Positions 43,714 to 54,721 of a DNA stretch of 64,000 nucleotides are shown piece after piece. Numbering within the stretch: position 1 is the stretch's first letter; each line of letters starts with the position of its first letter. The position numbers and the translations under genes are program-made. This DNA comes from Psococerastis gibbosa (lineage: Eukaryota; Arthropoda; Insecta; Psocodea; Psocidae): NCBI GenBank assembly GCA_963971405.1, contig OZ020487.1:13675344-13739343 (forward strand). Direction: 5' to 3'. The notes under the pieces are model-generated. The model worked only from the letters and a program-made list of their open reading frames with translations. It was not told where the DNA came from and did no database searches.

Positions 43714-44105
43714 AAATGCGGGGGGTCGCTTGCCCCTTGATAGGTTGCTTCTGGGGGTAAAAAAATAAAAATAACTAAATTTTAATGAAAAATGACTAAA
43801 AAATAATTTTTCTGCGAAACCTTTCTATCGATGATTTCTACCTTCAGGTATGTTTTAGGTGTTAAATTGAGTAACGAAACCGGACAGGTTGCTTTCCCAG
43901 AAAAGTATTTGGTTTTGTAAAAAAAAATGTTTTTTTGAAAAAATGATTGAAAATTCACGCTCAAATGCATTGCATGCCCTGCGAGTACCCCCGAGATATT
44001 GGAAATTTAACCATAGGAAAATTATTTACCATGTAATGACTCATTTTCTCTATCTACTAATTTTGATAAATTGGAAAGCATGTTCGAGTAAACTCGGACC
44101 GGTTG
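43714..44105 (+). mobile_element. Family F element, left half missing
   Basis: Starts in mid-element at AAATGCGGGGGGTCGCTTGC and ends with the right hairpin GTTCGAGTAAACTCGGAC, CGGTT. With 42853-43545 it duplicates the CTTCTGG.GGTAAAAAAATA to TTGAAAAAATGAT segment, so these are two insertions or a tandem event. Confidence 0.72.
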
Positions 44106-44121
44106 TTTTTTATTATTCTTG

Positions 44122-44441
44122 AATGACCTCAGATTAGTATGATTTTTTTAGGCATAACCTACAGCAGTGCCGGATTACATCATTGCAGCAAAAAAAAAAA
44201 AAAAAACTTTTCCCGCCAAAACTTTGGAATGACCTCAGATTAGTATGATTTTTAGGCGTAGCCTACAGCAGTGCCGGATTAATCCGTGTGGGGGCCGTGG
44301 GCACAAGATACGTGGAGGAGGGGGGGGGGAGTGCAAACTCTGTCTAACATCATTGCAGCGAAAAAAAGAAAAAACGTTTCCCGCCAAAACTTTGTTTGGA
44401 ATGACCTCAGATTAGTATGATTTTTAGGCATAGCCTACAGG
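44122..44441. repeat. Tandem repeat, 2.2 copies (106 and 172 bp)
   Basis: AATGACCTCAGATTAGTATG begins at 44122, 44228 and 44400. The units also share TAGGC.TA.CCTACAGCAGTG, CATCATTGCAGC and TTCCCGCCAAAACTTTG. The second unit has extra CCGGATTAATCCGTG and a G run (hAT-like end), suggesting an insertion in one copy or deletion in the other. Confidence 0.82.
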
Positions 44442-46025
44442 GGGCTGTGTTGGAGACTGACGTCAGAGTCTCATCTCCATCGTTATGTCCCTGTTTTGGC
44501 GGCAATCTTGCTGGGTCCCACACGATTTTCGCAGCATCGCATCCCGTTTTCATCTCGCATCCTACCCGCTCAACACTCCACACCGCACAGCATGCATGAC
44601 CTGACAACTTGTTTATATATTCAACTCCTGTGTAAATAAAAGTAAATTAAAAATTAGTTTGGTTTTAATACATAATAGGCTAATTTGAGGTGAGCGCCAA
44701 GAAGATAACCAGTTTAGGTTTCTGTTTACTATAATAAGTGATGGACTTATGGCAAACCCAGTTACTGTAAAACAAGCTTGCCTGTAGGTAGCATTTACCC
44801 GCAGGGTCGATTAATCCTACTTGGTGGGATTCACCTTTAGAGCCATTTCCTTTGTATGTCGGAAAGTGGAATTATCTGTCATACCAGTATTTTATCCAGT
44901 GGCACCCTAAATGGGAAAATGTAACATGGCGGAAGACTTCAGATACAATTTTCTGTAGCTTTACGATACCAACATATGAACCCTTATCGAGGGCGATATA
45001 TTATATTTGAATTCTCTCCCACACAGACTGATTACGGATCGCAGGGGTTAACCTTGTAAAAGAATTCATTGTGAAAATTATTGCCATATTTGCCAAAAAG
45101 GGGTTTGAATTGAAAAAGAATTTCCCTATTACAAAATTCAGAATCATCCACCTATTTCATATTATAAATTTTTGCAAGGGCAAGATCCCTTTTGTCCGGC
45201 TCTTGAACCCTTTTGAAATGATACCTGCTTCGTTGAGTGTGAATTTGTTTGTCCCTTTACTGAATCATTCTGTTTCCCTATAGTATGGTATTGGAGAGGT
45301 TTAGCTTTGTTATACAGCTGTGAAAAACGATAGTGTGGAAACATCGAACATCCTTGTTGGAAGCTGCTTTACAAGGCATGGATGATCAAGTTCTATTGAT
45401 GTAAAAATATCTGTCAACTTCTGCTTTTATTCTATTCACCTGCCCAGAACTCTGCAGCATCATGAATACAATGGTTCAATCTCGAGGGTTATGAAAGACG
45501 GGTTTTGAGCTCTAATGCTACGGTAAGGCAAATCCAGACCATGGCGAAGCGGGATCAGTGCTTTTATGAAATCTCCCTACACCTGATGGCCAGAGCCGAA
45601 AAGTATTTTTTATGGGACGAAATTCATTTTATGAACCATTTCTGAAATAATTCAAAATGATGGTGACTCGATATTTAACTTTAATTGAATTGGAACGCTA
45701 TTTAGCAAAGCGTTCATCTATAACCATCCAGTTTGGGATATGTGACAACAATCGCCGTAGGTCGCGGGGGGAGGAGGGGGGTTGAGGGAGTGTTTTTGAA
45801 ATGGGGGAAAGCAATGAAAGCATTGTGTAACTGTGGGGTCATGGCAGGTTTCACACTCTTTCATTGTCCATGTTAAACTCAATTATTTGCTTTTTTTTTT
45901 TCTTCTTTTTTTGCAGTACGACAATGAAAACAAAGGGGTACAGAGAGAAGGATTTCTTGAATTGTTCGTTGATTTATTAATTTTTGTTATAATTTTTATT
46001 TGTTGTGTGACGCATGAAATATGCT
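44442..46025. other. Long unassigned stretch
   Basis: 44442-44600 is relatively GC-rich with frames on both strands and no recognised domain. A possible acceptor TTCTTCTTTTTTTGCAG at about 45916 opens YDNENKGVQREGFLELF, unrecognised. A purine run at 45764-45790. Confidence 0.4.
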
Positions 46026-46204
46026 ACGTTTAGATCTGACTTCATGATCGTTAAGAAGACTGGGCCTGGACTGCACTGAGTGCGGAAGTAGGCTTCTTCT
46101 ATTTCGTTGCGTGGCAAATAAGTAGATCCCCCTTTCGTAGCAAGTGTTACAGAAGCCCAGTTTTCATAACGATCCTAAGCAAATGACGTCAGATTTGATC
46201 AAAA
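46026..46204. repeat. Imperfect foldback
   Basis: The left TTTAGATCTGACTTCATGAT, CGTTAAGAAGACTGGGC pairs with the right GCCCAGTTTTCATAACGATC, AATGACGTCAGATTTGATC. Arms are about 45 bases, enclosing roughly 90 bases. Probably a MITE; no clear target duplication. Confidence 0.52.
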
Positions 46205-46511
46205 TGTGTTCCAGTATTATTCAGAGACTAGCTTTGTTATTGTTATTGCATTGTTATTGCAGTAATTACTGGTGTCTTAAGAGTCTTAAGAGGACATGCT
46301 ACTTAGGAAATGAGCACCCGAAAATTTGTTGTTTTTATTGACTTTTTATTTTTTTATTTAATTAACAAAACAAGTAATTAAAGATTTGGCTCATGGAAGT
46401 AGTAGAAGATTACTTCATGCGTGATATAATAGGAAAAATTAAATTTTTGGTACCTTAGTTTTTTCATAAATACCAGACAGGACTAAAATTTATATGATTA
46501 TATGAAATATA

Positions 46512-47995
46512 CAGTCATGGAAAAAATAATAAGAACGTGGAGCTTTTCCCTATTTTCTCCGGAACTATTAGAGATAATTGCACCAAACATGGACATGTTC
46601 ACCACTACCTAGAGTTACTTCATTACTGTTACCATCAGTTATGAGCAATGCATACATCTTCAAGAATTGAATTGAATGGCTGGCAAAAATAATAAGAAAA
46701 TATTTACAATTTTTAGCTTTATTATGCAAGAACTTCAATTAAACTAACATTTGGTGGTCTGCCCATTGTTCTGCATTACACACCATTGCATGGTTTTTTA
46801 TCGACAGCACCAGGTATTGACATACAATGATGGGTATCATCTCCCGTGTCTTCTTCACTTGAAGCCACAGTAGTTCGACATGTTTTCATTGGGTAGACGG
46901 TCAGGTCAGATCATTCCACAAGTTTTTGATGGGGTTGAAGCCGGGTGACTGCGCTGACCGCGGTAAAACATCGACTATGCTGTCCACAAACCACTACTTT
47001 ATATCATAGTCATAGGTCATAGTCCTACTGAAAAACCCTTTTTACTGGCATTTCCTCGTCAGCATAGGGTGGCATTACGTTTTTGGAGTATGTCTCTGTA
47101 ACTCTTCTTCGTCAAGATATCTTCTATACGATGTATATACGATCCGTAGTAAAGAAAACAGCCCCACTTCAAGATATTACTGCCATCAAACTTTACGGTC
47201 CTTCTTGGGTACCGAGATTTAAAAAGCAGCATTGGGCGATCTTCTGAAATCCGTTTTTTATAAGCACCGAAAAAATTACTTCTGTTTCATCACCCCACAA
47301 GACGTTGCGCCATGTCCCCCAATCACAGTTCTTAGACACGAAGGCAAGATGGTCTGTATTTTCTTTTTAGGTGGAAGTGGAACATTTCTTTGAGATCGAC
47401 TGGGTAGGGAGGCTTCAAGCAACCGTCACCTATAGCACTTCGTTCGTTGATGGGGGCGTTTAGGCTTTTTTTCAGGTCTCGAGAACTTACAAACGGTGTC
47501 GCCTTCGAAATCTTTAAGAGCTAATGGTCAAAGTACGGTGTTGACTTCCACTTTCTGCCCCTCGTTCCACTCCTGGGGTCTTGTTTCAAAGCTTTAAAAA
47601 TTAATTCTTCCTATCTCTGCAAGAGATTACTTATTTCCGCCATTTCTCCCTTCTTTCCGAAGAAGTAAGATGACGCGTCTCTGCTCGGCAGAGCAATACT
47701 GTGATCCATGTCTCCAAAAGTACACTGTTTTAACTTATTAACAGCAAAATAAGGAAAAATTTATCATGTCATAGCCGAAATAAAAATAAATTAATCTCGC
47801 GTTCTTATTATTTTTGCCAGCCATTTTCAACTATCTTCAATTCTTGAAGAAGTATGCATTGCTTATAACTGATGGTAACAGTAATGAAGTACCTCTAGGT
47901 AGTGGTGGTCATGTCCAAGTTTGGTGCAATTATCTTTAATAGTTCCAGAGAAAATAGGGAAAAGCTCCGCGTTCTTATTATTTTTTTCATGACTA
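46512..47995. mobile_element. Tc1-type transposon with long IR/DR ends
   Basis: 1484 bp between TA dinucleotides (46510-46511 and 47996-47997). The inverted arms are about 188 bp (46512-46699) and 197 bp (47799-47995), beginning CAGTCATGGAAAAAATAAT left and TAGTCATGAAAAAAATAAT on the reversed right. The short repeat AAAATAATAAGAA occurs at the outer and inner edge of each arm, the IR/DR arrangement known for long-ended Tc1-like transposons. The arms are about 90% alike, so it is moderately old. It carries one transposase gene on the minus strand. Confidence 0.95.
46740..47712 (-). pseudogene. Tc1-family transposase, inactivated
   Basis: DDE transposase remnant. In order on the minus strand: an N-terminal AEQRRVILLLRKEG helix-turn-helix-like piece (after a start near 47712); NCDWGTWRNVLWGDETEVIF with the first catalytic Asp (codon 47289-47291); VKFDGSNILKWGCFLYYGS; YRDIL; a degraded second-Asp region (VFQ, stop, DYD); and SAQSPGFNPIKNLW. 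The last motif is normally NPIENLW, and the catalytic Glu is Lys here (codon 46925-46927). At least four frame changes and several stops occur. Length fits the usual 340-residue family. Confidence 0.92.
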
Positions 47996-48124
47996 TATTA
48001 CATGATGTATGATTATATGATGCACGAAGTAGTCTTCTACAACTTAGATGAGCCAAATTTTTAATAATTTGCTGAGTTAATGAAATAAAAAATGAAAAGT
48101 GTTTAATTGTGGGGTGCCAAGTAA

Positions 48125-48962
48125 AATAACCGGTCCGAGTTTACTCGAACATGCTTTCCAATTTATCAAAATAAGTAGATAGAGAAAATTAGTAATTTCA
48201 TGGTAAATAATTTTCCTATGGTCAAATTTCCGATATCTCGGGGGGGGGGGGGGGGGGGGTTGTCCATCTAACGTCACTGGAGGTGAGGTAAATTCTAGAT
48301 AGGTCAGACCAACACATTACCACACAGCAATAATGGCAGAGCACGCAATGCATTTGTTGAGCGTGAATTTTCTATAATTTTTTCATCAAATAATTTTTTG
48401 GGAAAGCAACCTGCTTGTTTGTTTGTTTGTTTGTTTTGTTACTCTATTAAACACGTAAAACATACCTGAATGTAAAAATCATCGACAGAAAGGTTCCAAA
48501 GAAACATTATTTTTTAGTCATTTTTCATGAAAATTGAGTTATTATTATTTTTTTTTTTTACCCCCAGAAGCAAACTATCAAGGGGCAAGCGACCCACCGC
48601 ATTTCGTTAACATTAATAACGACTACAATATATGGGGATTTAAAAGAAATCGTTGGAGCCGTTTTTGGGAAATAATTTTTTTAGAAGTTTTTTTGGAGTT
48701 CCCCCCCCAAATTGAGTTAGCCCCAAATAAAAAAATGGTCCAGAGGTATGATGTTTGTGAACCTACATGCCGAATTTCATCAAAATCGACCGAGTAGTTT
48801 GCCCGGAAATCGACGCACAGACGGACAGAACGACAGACAGACAGACGTTTCGTAAAAAACACTTTTTTGGGTTCCTGGGACCTCAAAATTCCGTTCAAAT
48901 CTCGGAATCGAAAATTTGGACCGTCACAAAGCTTTCCTTTTACTGCGTATAAATTGGAAAAC
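48125..48962 (-). mobile_element. Family F element, near full length
   Basis: Reverse copy from AACCGGTCCGAGTTTACTCG (terminal hairpin) to GCGTATAAATTGGAAAAC. It has a G run of about 20 (48241-48260), a (TTTG)n stretch, GGGGCAAGCGACC, the CAGACGGACAGAACGACAGA block and CCGTCACAAAGCTTTCC. Confidence 0.8.
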
Positions 48963-49039
48963 AAAAAAAACAGCAGAAAGACTTCTGTAGCTGTTGGCAA
49001 AAGGTTTTAGCAAGTAGTCTTGTTTCTTGGAAGATGATG

Positions 49040-49690
49040 ATCATTGCTTTCCTATTCACAATATACGTTTTTGTAAGGGAATTTCCGATTTTAGTAGATT
49101 TACACGTTTTGAAGTCCCAAGAACCGAAAAAAGTGGTGTTTACTAACTGTTTCTCTGTCATTCTTTCTATCGCTCTGTCTGTTCTTTGATTTGTAGGAAG
49201 CCGTCCATTAATCACTCGGCAATAATCACGAAATATCACAAAGGGGGGGGGGGGGGGGGAAGGGGGAATATTAAGATATCACGTGTATTTATTTTTTCGT
49301 CAAATGCATGATCGCATGATTACACGCATGATTACACCTTCCTTCAATATTGTTTTTATGACAGTCATAACCTGCAACATTTCTGTCTAGACATTTTTAC
49401 CATGGTCCTTAATTTTCTAAAAAAATGTTAAAAGAAACATCACGTGATCAATGGACGGCCTCTAGGCAAACTACTCGGTGTATTTTGATCAAATTTGGCT
49501 AGTAGGTTCACAAAAATCACATCATTTTGGCTGGTTCAACTGAATTTTGGGGGTTCAACATCAAAAAAAGGAAAGAAAAAAAACTGCCAAAAACTTTCTA
49601 ATAGACTGCCACAACGATTTTTTAAAATATGTTTTAGATATATTGCATTAATGTTAACTAAACCCAATAGGTCGCTTGCCACTTGTAGTC
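49040..49690 (+). mobile_element. Diverged family F copy
   Basis: Recognisable pieces are GATTTACACGTTTTGAAGTC, TCTATCGCTCTGTCTGTTC, CAAACTACTCGGTGTATTTT and AATAGGTCGCTTGCCACTTG. A block with a G run (49241-49259) and inverted CATGATTACACGCATGATTA interrupts it. Confidence 0.52.
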
Positions 49691-49861
49691 TAAGACCTCA
49701 CTGCAAAATAGTACCCCAATAACGTGCTCGTGGATTCATTTATAATATCCATTATTTATATATCAAATAAAAGCTAATTTTGTTTTGTTTATTGTAGTAT
49801 AAGGTTGCCTAATTAAATCTGGCTGCGAGTGAGGGTTACTGGCTGTTGTAGACGGTAAATA

Positions 49862-50500
49862 TTTAAGGTAGAATTAGAGACCAGCCGATATTTAACCGGG
49901 GGACAATTATTTACCAGGAAACTATTGCGGTACAACTTTACTAGTTGATAAATTGGTTCTTTTGTACGTCCCTGGTTTCGCCAAATTTCGACTTAAACCG
50001 ACGTAAACCCCATAACTGTGTGCTCAAAATGCCAGCCATACAGCAGCGAGGTGATCTGAGAGAATGTGATTTCACATTAGCAGATCCCAGTGCAGTCGTT
50101 ACAACGTCTCACCGGCAGGTCTCGTTAGTGGCAGCCCCAGAGGGAGGTGGGAGGGGGGGGGGCGCGGTAGGCTGTGTAACTACTTTAAGGTAGAATTAGA
50201 GACCAGCCGATATTTAACCGGGGGACAATTATTTACCAGGAAACTATTGCGGTACAACTTTACTAATTGATAAATTGGATCTTTTGTACGTCCCTGGTTT
50301 CGCCAAATTTCGACTTGTAAACCCCATAACTGTGTACTCAAAATGCCAGCCATACAGCAGCGAGGTGATCTGAGAGAATGTGATTTCACATTAGCAGATC
50401 CCAGTGCAGTCGTTACAACGTCTCACCGGCAGGTCTCGTTAGTGGCAGCCCCAGAGGTAGGTGGGAGGGGGGGGGGCGGGCGCGGTAGGCTGTGTAACTT
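49862..50500 (+). repeat. Recent 322-bp tandem duplication
   Basis: TTTAAGGTAGAATTAGAGAC begins at 49862 and again at 50184. The two copies differ by an 8-base deletion (AACCGACG-like, at about 49994), a few point changes and G-run length. Each begins with a decayed F right-end segment (GATATTTAACCGGGGGACAA) and contains the 38-codon frame described in the next entry. Confidence 0.93.
50343..50456 (+). CDS. Possible 38-codon first exon, duplicated
   Basis: CTCAAAATG starts MPAIQQRGDLRECDFTLADP, then SAVVTTSHRQVSLVAAPE, ending at a good donor CAGAG|GTAGGT (50456/50457, phase 0). The first copy (50029-50142) encodes the same 38 residues, but its donor reads GAG|GGAGGT, so GT is lost there. Identical peptide in both copies reflects recent duplication, not selection. 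No known domain recognised, and the surrounding block is repeat-like, so it may be fortuitous. Confidence 0.3.
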
Positions 50501-51060
50501 GGATCTCCATGGTGACACCCCTGCCCCCTCCCTATCTCTCGCGTTCAGTGAGCGTATTTTACTTGTATGCCTTACTATTGAGATGTCAGGGGGTTTACTT
50601 GTCATGGGGATTCAGTATCGGGCATAGGTATATGAATAGGGGTGGCTCTGACTATCCTCTGATAGATTGTTGCCATGCATACTGTTTGCCTAACAGTACT
50701 ACTATTATTATTTTTCCGGCCCCTTGGCGAAGCCAAAAAAACATAACTCAACTTAGAGCCTGCAGGGTCGTGACTGAGTAGAACAGTTTTGTACAGCACA
50801 TACTGTAAGTCTTTAAGAAACCTAAGTGGTTACTAATATCAGCATAGGAAACAAGGCAAAACAGGATTATGCAATTTATTATTTCACAGTACTGAAAACC
50901 CTAAAGCACAACAGGTTGGCTTCTCAACCAAATTATAATTGTTTGAGGTAAAACAAATTTTTGAAAAGGTAGAAGAAATTCATTACGTGCTGTGACACTA
51001 TTATGAAGTATTGTGTTTATGCATTGTACACATGAACCCCTTGGGGATATAATAGCATTT
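50501..51060. other. Unassigned; old F remnant
   Basis: 50900-51050 aligns poorly with the F right half (CAACAGGTTGGCTTCTCAAC, ATTCATTACGTGCTGTG). The rest has no feature. Confidence 0.4.
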
Positions 51061-51931
51061 TTGCTTTCCAATTTATACGTAGTATAAGGAAAGCTTTGTG
51101 ACGGTCGAAATTTTCGATTCCGAGATTTCAACGGATTTACACGTTTTAAGGTCCCAGGAACCCAAAAAAGTTTTTTTGGTTTTTACGAAATGTCTGTCTG
51201 TCTGTCTGTCGTTCTGTCTGTCTGTGCGTCGATTTCCGGGCAAACTACTCGGTCGATTTTGATGAAATTCGGTATGTAGGTTCACAAAAATCATATCTCG
51301 GAACAATTTTTTTTATTTGGGGCTAACTTAATTTGGGGGGGGGGGGTTTATTCTAAAAAATCTCCAAAAAAATGTCTAAAAACTTTATTTCTCAAAAACG
51401 GCTTCAACGATTTCTTTTAAATCCCCATATATTGTAGTCGTTATTAATGTTAACGAAATGCGGTGGGTCGCTTGCCCCTTGATAGTTTGCTTCTGGGGGT
51501 AAAAAAAAAAATAATAATAACTCAATTTTCATGAAAAATGACTGAAATATAATTTTTCTGCGAAACCTTTCTATCGATGATTTCTACCTTCCGGCATGTT
51601 TTAGGTGTTAAATTGAGTAACGAAACCGGACAGGTTGCTTTCCCAGAAAAGTATTTGGTTTTGTAAAAAAAAGTTTTTTTTGAAAAAATGATAGAAAATT
51701 CACGCTCAAATGCATTGCGTGCCCTGCCATTATTACTGTGTGGTAATGTGTTGGTCTGACCTATCTTGAATTTACCTCACCTCCAGTGACGTCAGATGGA
51801 CACCCCTCCCCCCCGAGATATCGCGGAAATTTAACCATAGGAAAATTATTTACCATGAAATTACTCATTTACTCTATCTACTAATTTTGATAAATTGGAA
51901 AGCATGTTCGAGTAAACTCGGACCGGTTCTT
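51061..51931 (+). mobile_element. Family F reference copy, 871 bp
   Basis: Left end TTGCTTTCCAATTTATACG, TAGTATAAGGAAAGC: this folds as GCTTTCC/GGAAAGC plus TTATAC/GTATAA around GTA. Then a (TGTC)n block (51190-51230), CAAACTACTCGGTCGATTTT, GATGAAATTCGG, a G run (51336-51347), GGTCGCTTGCCCCTTGATAG, a GTGACGTCAGATGG stretch, and the right end GATAAATTGGAAAGCATG, GTTCGAGTAAACTCGGAC, CGGTTCTT. A 14-bp inverted match GCTTTCCAATTTAT/ATAAATTGGAAAGC joins the ends. No protein. Nine or more copies or fragments occur in this window. Confidence 0.87.
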
Positions 51932-52185
51932 CTATCATGGTACCTAATGATTTTTGCCCAGGCCAACGATGAAAAACCGTTTTCAATAACTTAAACTGAT
52001 TTTTGCGTAATCTGGTGTGTGCTGATTTCGGAAAAAAATTACAGAAAATCGTATACCCCCATTCTCGGACACTTTATTATTAAATAAAAATACATTTTAT
52101 TAATCCCTATTACACACACATTATATATATATATTATATTGCACACTCGAATTCTTCTTCTCTAAATGCCTCTTCTACCTTATCG

Positions 52186-52366
52186 ACTTCGATGGCCAGG
52201 TGGTAACGTGCTTGCACTTAGGCGAGTCTTTACACGCCATGCAATCGGAGACGTGTCGTACTCATCACGGGTAATAACCTACAGAGGCGACTGAAAAGGT
52301 TAATCGGATACATTCATTAAATTGTTTGTATGCGATTCATCTTTAAAAAAAAAAACAAAAAAAAAC
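52186..52366 (+). mobile_element. SINE-1 copy with A-rich tail
   Basis: CGACTTCGATGGCCAGGTGG, TAACGTGCTTGCAC, GGAGACGTGTCG, GAGGCGACTGAAAAGGTTAA, then ATTCATTAAATTGTTTGTAT and an A tail with single C interruptions at 52345-52366. The best copy for defining the family's 5' and 3' ends. Confidence 0.8.
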
Positions 52367-52384
52367 CTAGATACAGTATAAATA

Positions 52385-52530
52385 GAAGATTAGCGATCCT
52401 CATAGCATTTTGGACCTTGGAGACTGCTGCTCTGAAAAGGGTAATCGCGCTCTTGTCAAACCACTGCCAACACACAAATATTGCTCCAATATTCGATCCA
52501 ATAAAGAAAAATAAGAAACATTGGAAAGCC
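52385..52530 (-). pseudogene. LINE C-terminal fragment
   Basis: The minus strand reads WQWFDKSAITLFRAAVSKVQ, NAMRIANL, the LFRAAV.KVQ.A..IAN end found in the 13.2-kb copy. It is truncated to the last 50 codons and directly follows the SINE-1 tail. Confidence 0.52.
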
Positions 52531-53814
52531 TTCCTAAATGCAGATTCAATTCGCATTCTTCAACGTAAACATACCAAATAATTCTTCTCTCGAATTAGGT
52601 ATTAGGTGAAATAAATTTATATTAGAACGTGCAATCAGGGCCAATATGTGTAACGAACATTTTCAACATTTTAAATTTTTTAAGGTGGCAGCATATTTTA
52701 GTATTGTAATGAATAGTAAAACAATCGTTAAAATATATACTGTAGAATAGATACAAAACAAATCTATTGGTAGTTGAATGAGAAGGATAATTCATTTCTA
52801 TGTTATTATGAGCTAAAAGCATGCATTATGTAGATAAACACTGCAAGTACCCTAATCCTACTTTTAAATATGGATTTGCAGTACAAGTTCAATATAGAGA
52901 ATATGGCTAGGATTAGACAATATTATGGGATTGGTGATGGTACGAGAAAAAGAAGCTGATAATAGAGATGATGGAAGGAATGGAGTAACAGAGGCCAGAT
53001 TGAGGACTTAAGAATGGGACCGGTACCAAAGGAATTGTTGGATAATCAGACCTGGAGATGATAAGGAGTGGAGGAGGCGCAAGTAACACACCTGGGCATC
53101 TGGATTTGACCATTTATGTTGATGATAAATGAGAGGACGTAGCTAAATAGGGGGGGGGGGGAGCCCACGAAAGATACCTTCCGTGCAATGGCTGAAGGTG
53201 AAAAAAAGCATTTTTTTTTTTAACCTGAATATATAGGTGATGTGATTAAAGAAGAAGAGGAACGCTTTCATCTGGGCGCATGAAGAAACGATACCAGAGA
53301 CGAGAAATACCAACATGATGGGCGATTACTGTTGGTCACTTCACAGAAAATAAAGAAGCATCGGAGAAAAAGAAAGCTGTGCAAAAAACTTCACAGAAAG
53401 AAGTAAAAGAAACAATAAAATATCATACCATGTTTAGTTATCTACAATATTTTTGTAAGTAGAAATAGTAATCTTGTGGCAAACAGAATTTTTAATATAA
53501 ATTTATCTAATTGTCCCTCATTTTTGACATAAATAAATAATTAATGTCATGTAGTGCGATCATTGTGGGTGATACAAAATAATCTGATATCAAAATTCTG
53601 TTTTAGCACCTTAAAGATTTAGATGAATTAGTTTAAAAATTACCGATTTATTAAATTGATAAATTAATAAAGCATTGTCTTGATGCAATAAAGTAGCTCG
53701 CAGATCTGCTCGGTTAGATTGTTGTGTAGCTGTGCTAACCTAACAATACGAATCTTGTTGAAGATATGGACCATAGAGGATCAAGCGAACTGTGTTCATG
53801 GCAGGCTTGTGGTG
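52531..53814. other. Unassigned stretch
   Basis: Purine-rich 52910-53100 and 53180-53420. A G run with ACGTAGCTAAATAGGGG at 53136-53160 resembles a hAT-like left end. No gene recognised. Confidence 0.42.
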
Positions 53815-53870
53815 TTACAACTGGTAACCCGGCAAGGTACAGATCGTGGGTTCAAATCCCTGCAAGTCAA
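53815..53870 (+). mobile_element. tRNA-like SINE head
   Basis: GTTACAACTGGTAACCCGGC and ATCGTGGGTTCAAATCCCTG give weak A and good B box matches. Only three T-stem pairs form, so this is not a functional tRNA. It shares CCCGGCAAGG with the reverse-oriented head at 12722-12783. An A/T-rich run follows. Confidence 0.42.
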
Positions 53871-54000
53871 GAGTTTTCTTTTTTTCAATTAAAAACGTGA
53901 CATGATATTAAAATCGCCATGATCGGGCCGCAGGTATATTTATTTATATTATTATTTAATCTATAATATATCTATAGGTGTATCATACGTGATAAGTTAA

Positions 54001-54717
54001 GGCCAAACCGGAGGGTTGTGGCCTTGACCGTTGAGCGTTGAATACATAAGAAATATAATAGACTGGAGCGGCGGGAGTCATAATATGCCTTACGAGGCAC
54101 CCGTCAACCATAAGCCAACTATCAGAGATAAGTACCAACGCAAAAAATATCAAAGTCTTACACATTGCAGCATAGCAAAGCGGATACCTGGACCCGGTCA
54201 AAAACTCTGTAGTTTAGTAGTTAGCTTGTGCAGTCTATTTCCGCGCCGAATTAGTATTATTATTATCTTGTGCAGGCTACACTAGCAGCCATATTCATAA
54301 CGGTCTCCAGCCACGGGATCGTTGAATATCCATTTTATAAATAAAGCCCCGCGTCTCGTACCTGTTCCGTATTTGACTTGTATTATTTCAAATAATTGCA
54401 GTTTCACCTATTTCTGGCGCTTTACTGTCAAATTAAGTGTTGAGCTTCTGACTAAAGTGCATTTCATTACAAAAGTTGGAGGTTTTTCTTCCCTGTGGGG
54501 CACGTAAAAATGTTCTAAAAGGTATGTTTTTAATTGCTTCATGCACAAATTTTAGACCTAATGTAATTGTAATTTTTGGTTTAGTCAATAGTGTTAGCAT
54601 GTATACGCGTATACTGTACCCTTCTATCGATTTTTACTATGCCACTGCGGTTTAAAACATATATTACGAACCCTCTGCAAAGACATTTCCAGGCCAGTCA
54701 TGTGACTCCCTTTGGCC
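54001..54717. mobile_element. TTAA-flanked MITE, copy B
   Basis: 717 bp between TTAA at 53997-54000 and 54718-54721, same orientation as copy A (39649-40378). The left end is GGCCAAACCGGAGGG; the right end has lost a few bases (CTCCCTTTGGCC). The interior matches copy A closely, including CTTGTGCAGGCTACACTAGC and TTACGAACCCTCTGCAA. Confidence 0.92.
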
Positions 54718-54721
54718 TTAA

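Larger units (their letters stand above)
46383..48058. repeat. Palindromic element split by the Tc1 insertion
   Basis: GATTTGGCTCATGGAAGTAG, TAGAAGATTACTTCATGCGT at 46383-46430 is inverted at 48012-48058 (ACGAAGTAGTCTTCTACAAC, TTAGATGAGCCAAAT). Taking out the Tc1 element leaves roughly 190 bases, a small inverted-repeat element that was the target. Confidence 0.62.

Noticed and set aside
46740..47712. Active transposase gene
   Set aside because: Several stops and frame changes, and the catalytic Glu is replaced by Lys.
51061..51931. Family F as a Helitron
   Set aside because: It has a 3' hairpin, but no CTRR terminus or 5' TC, and the ends carry inverted matches.
53815..53870. Functional tRNA gene
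   Set aside because: Only three T-stem pairs form and the D arm is poor.
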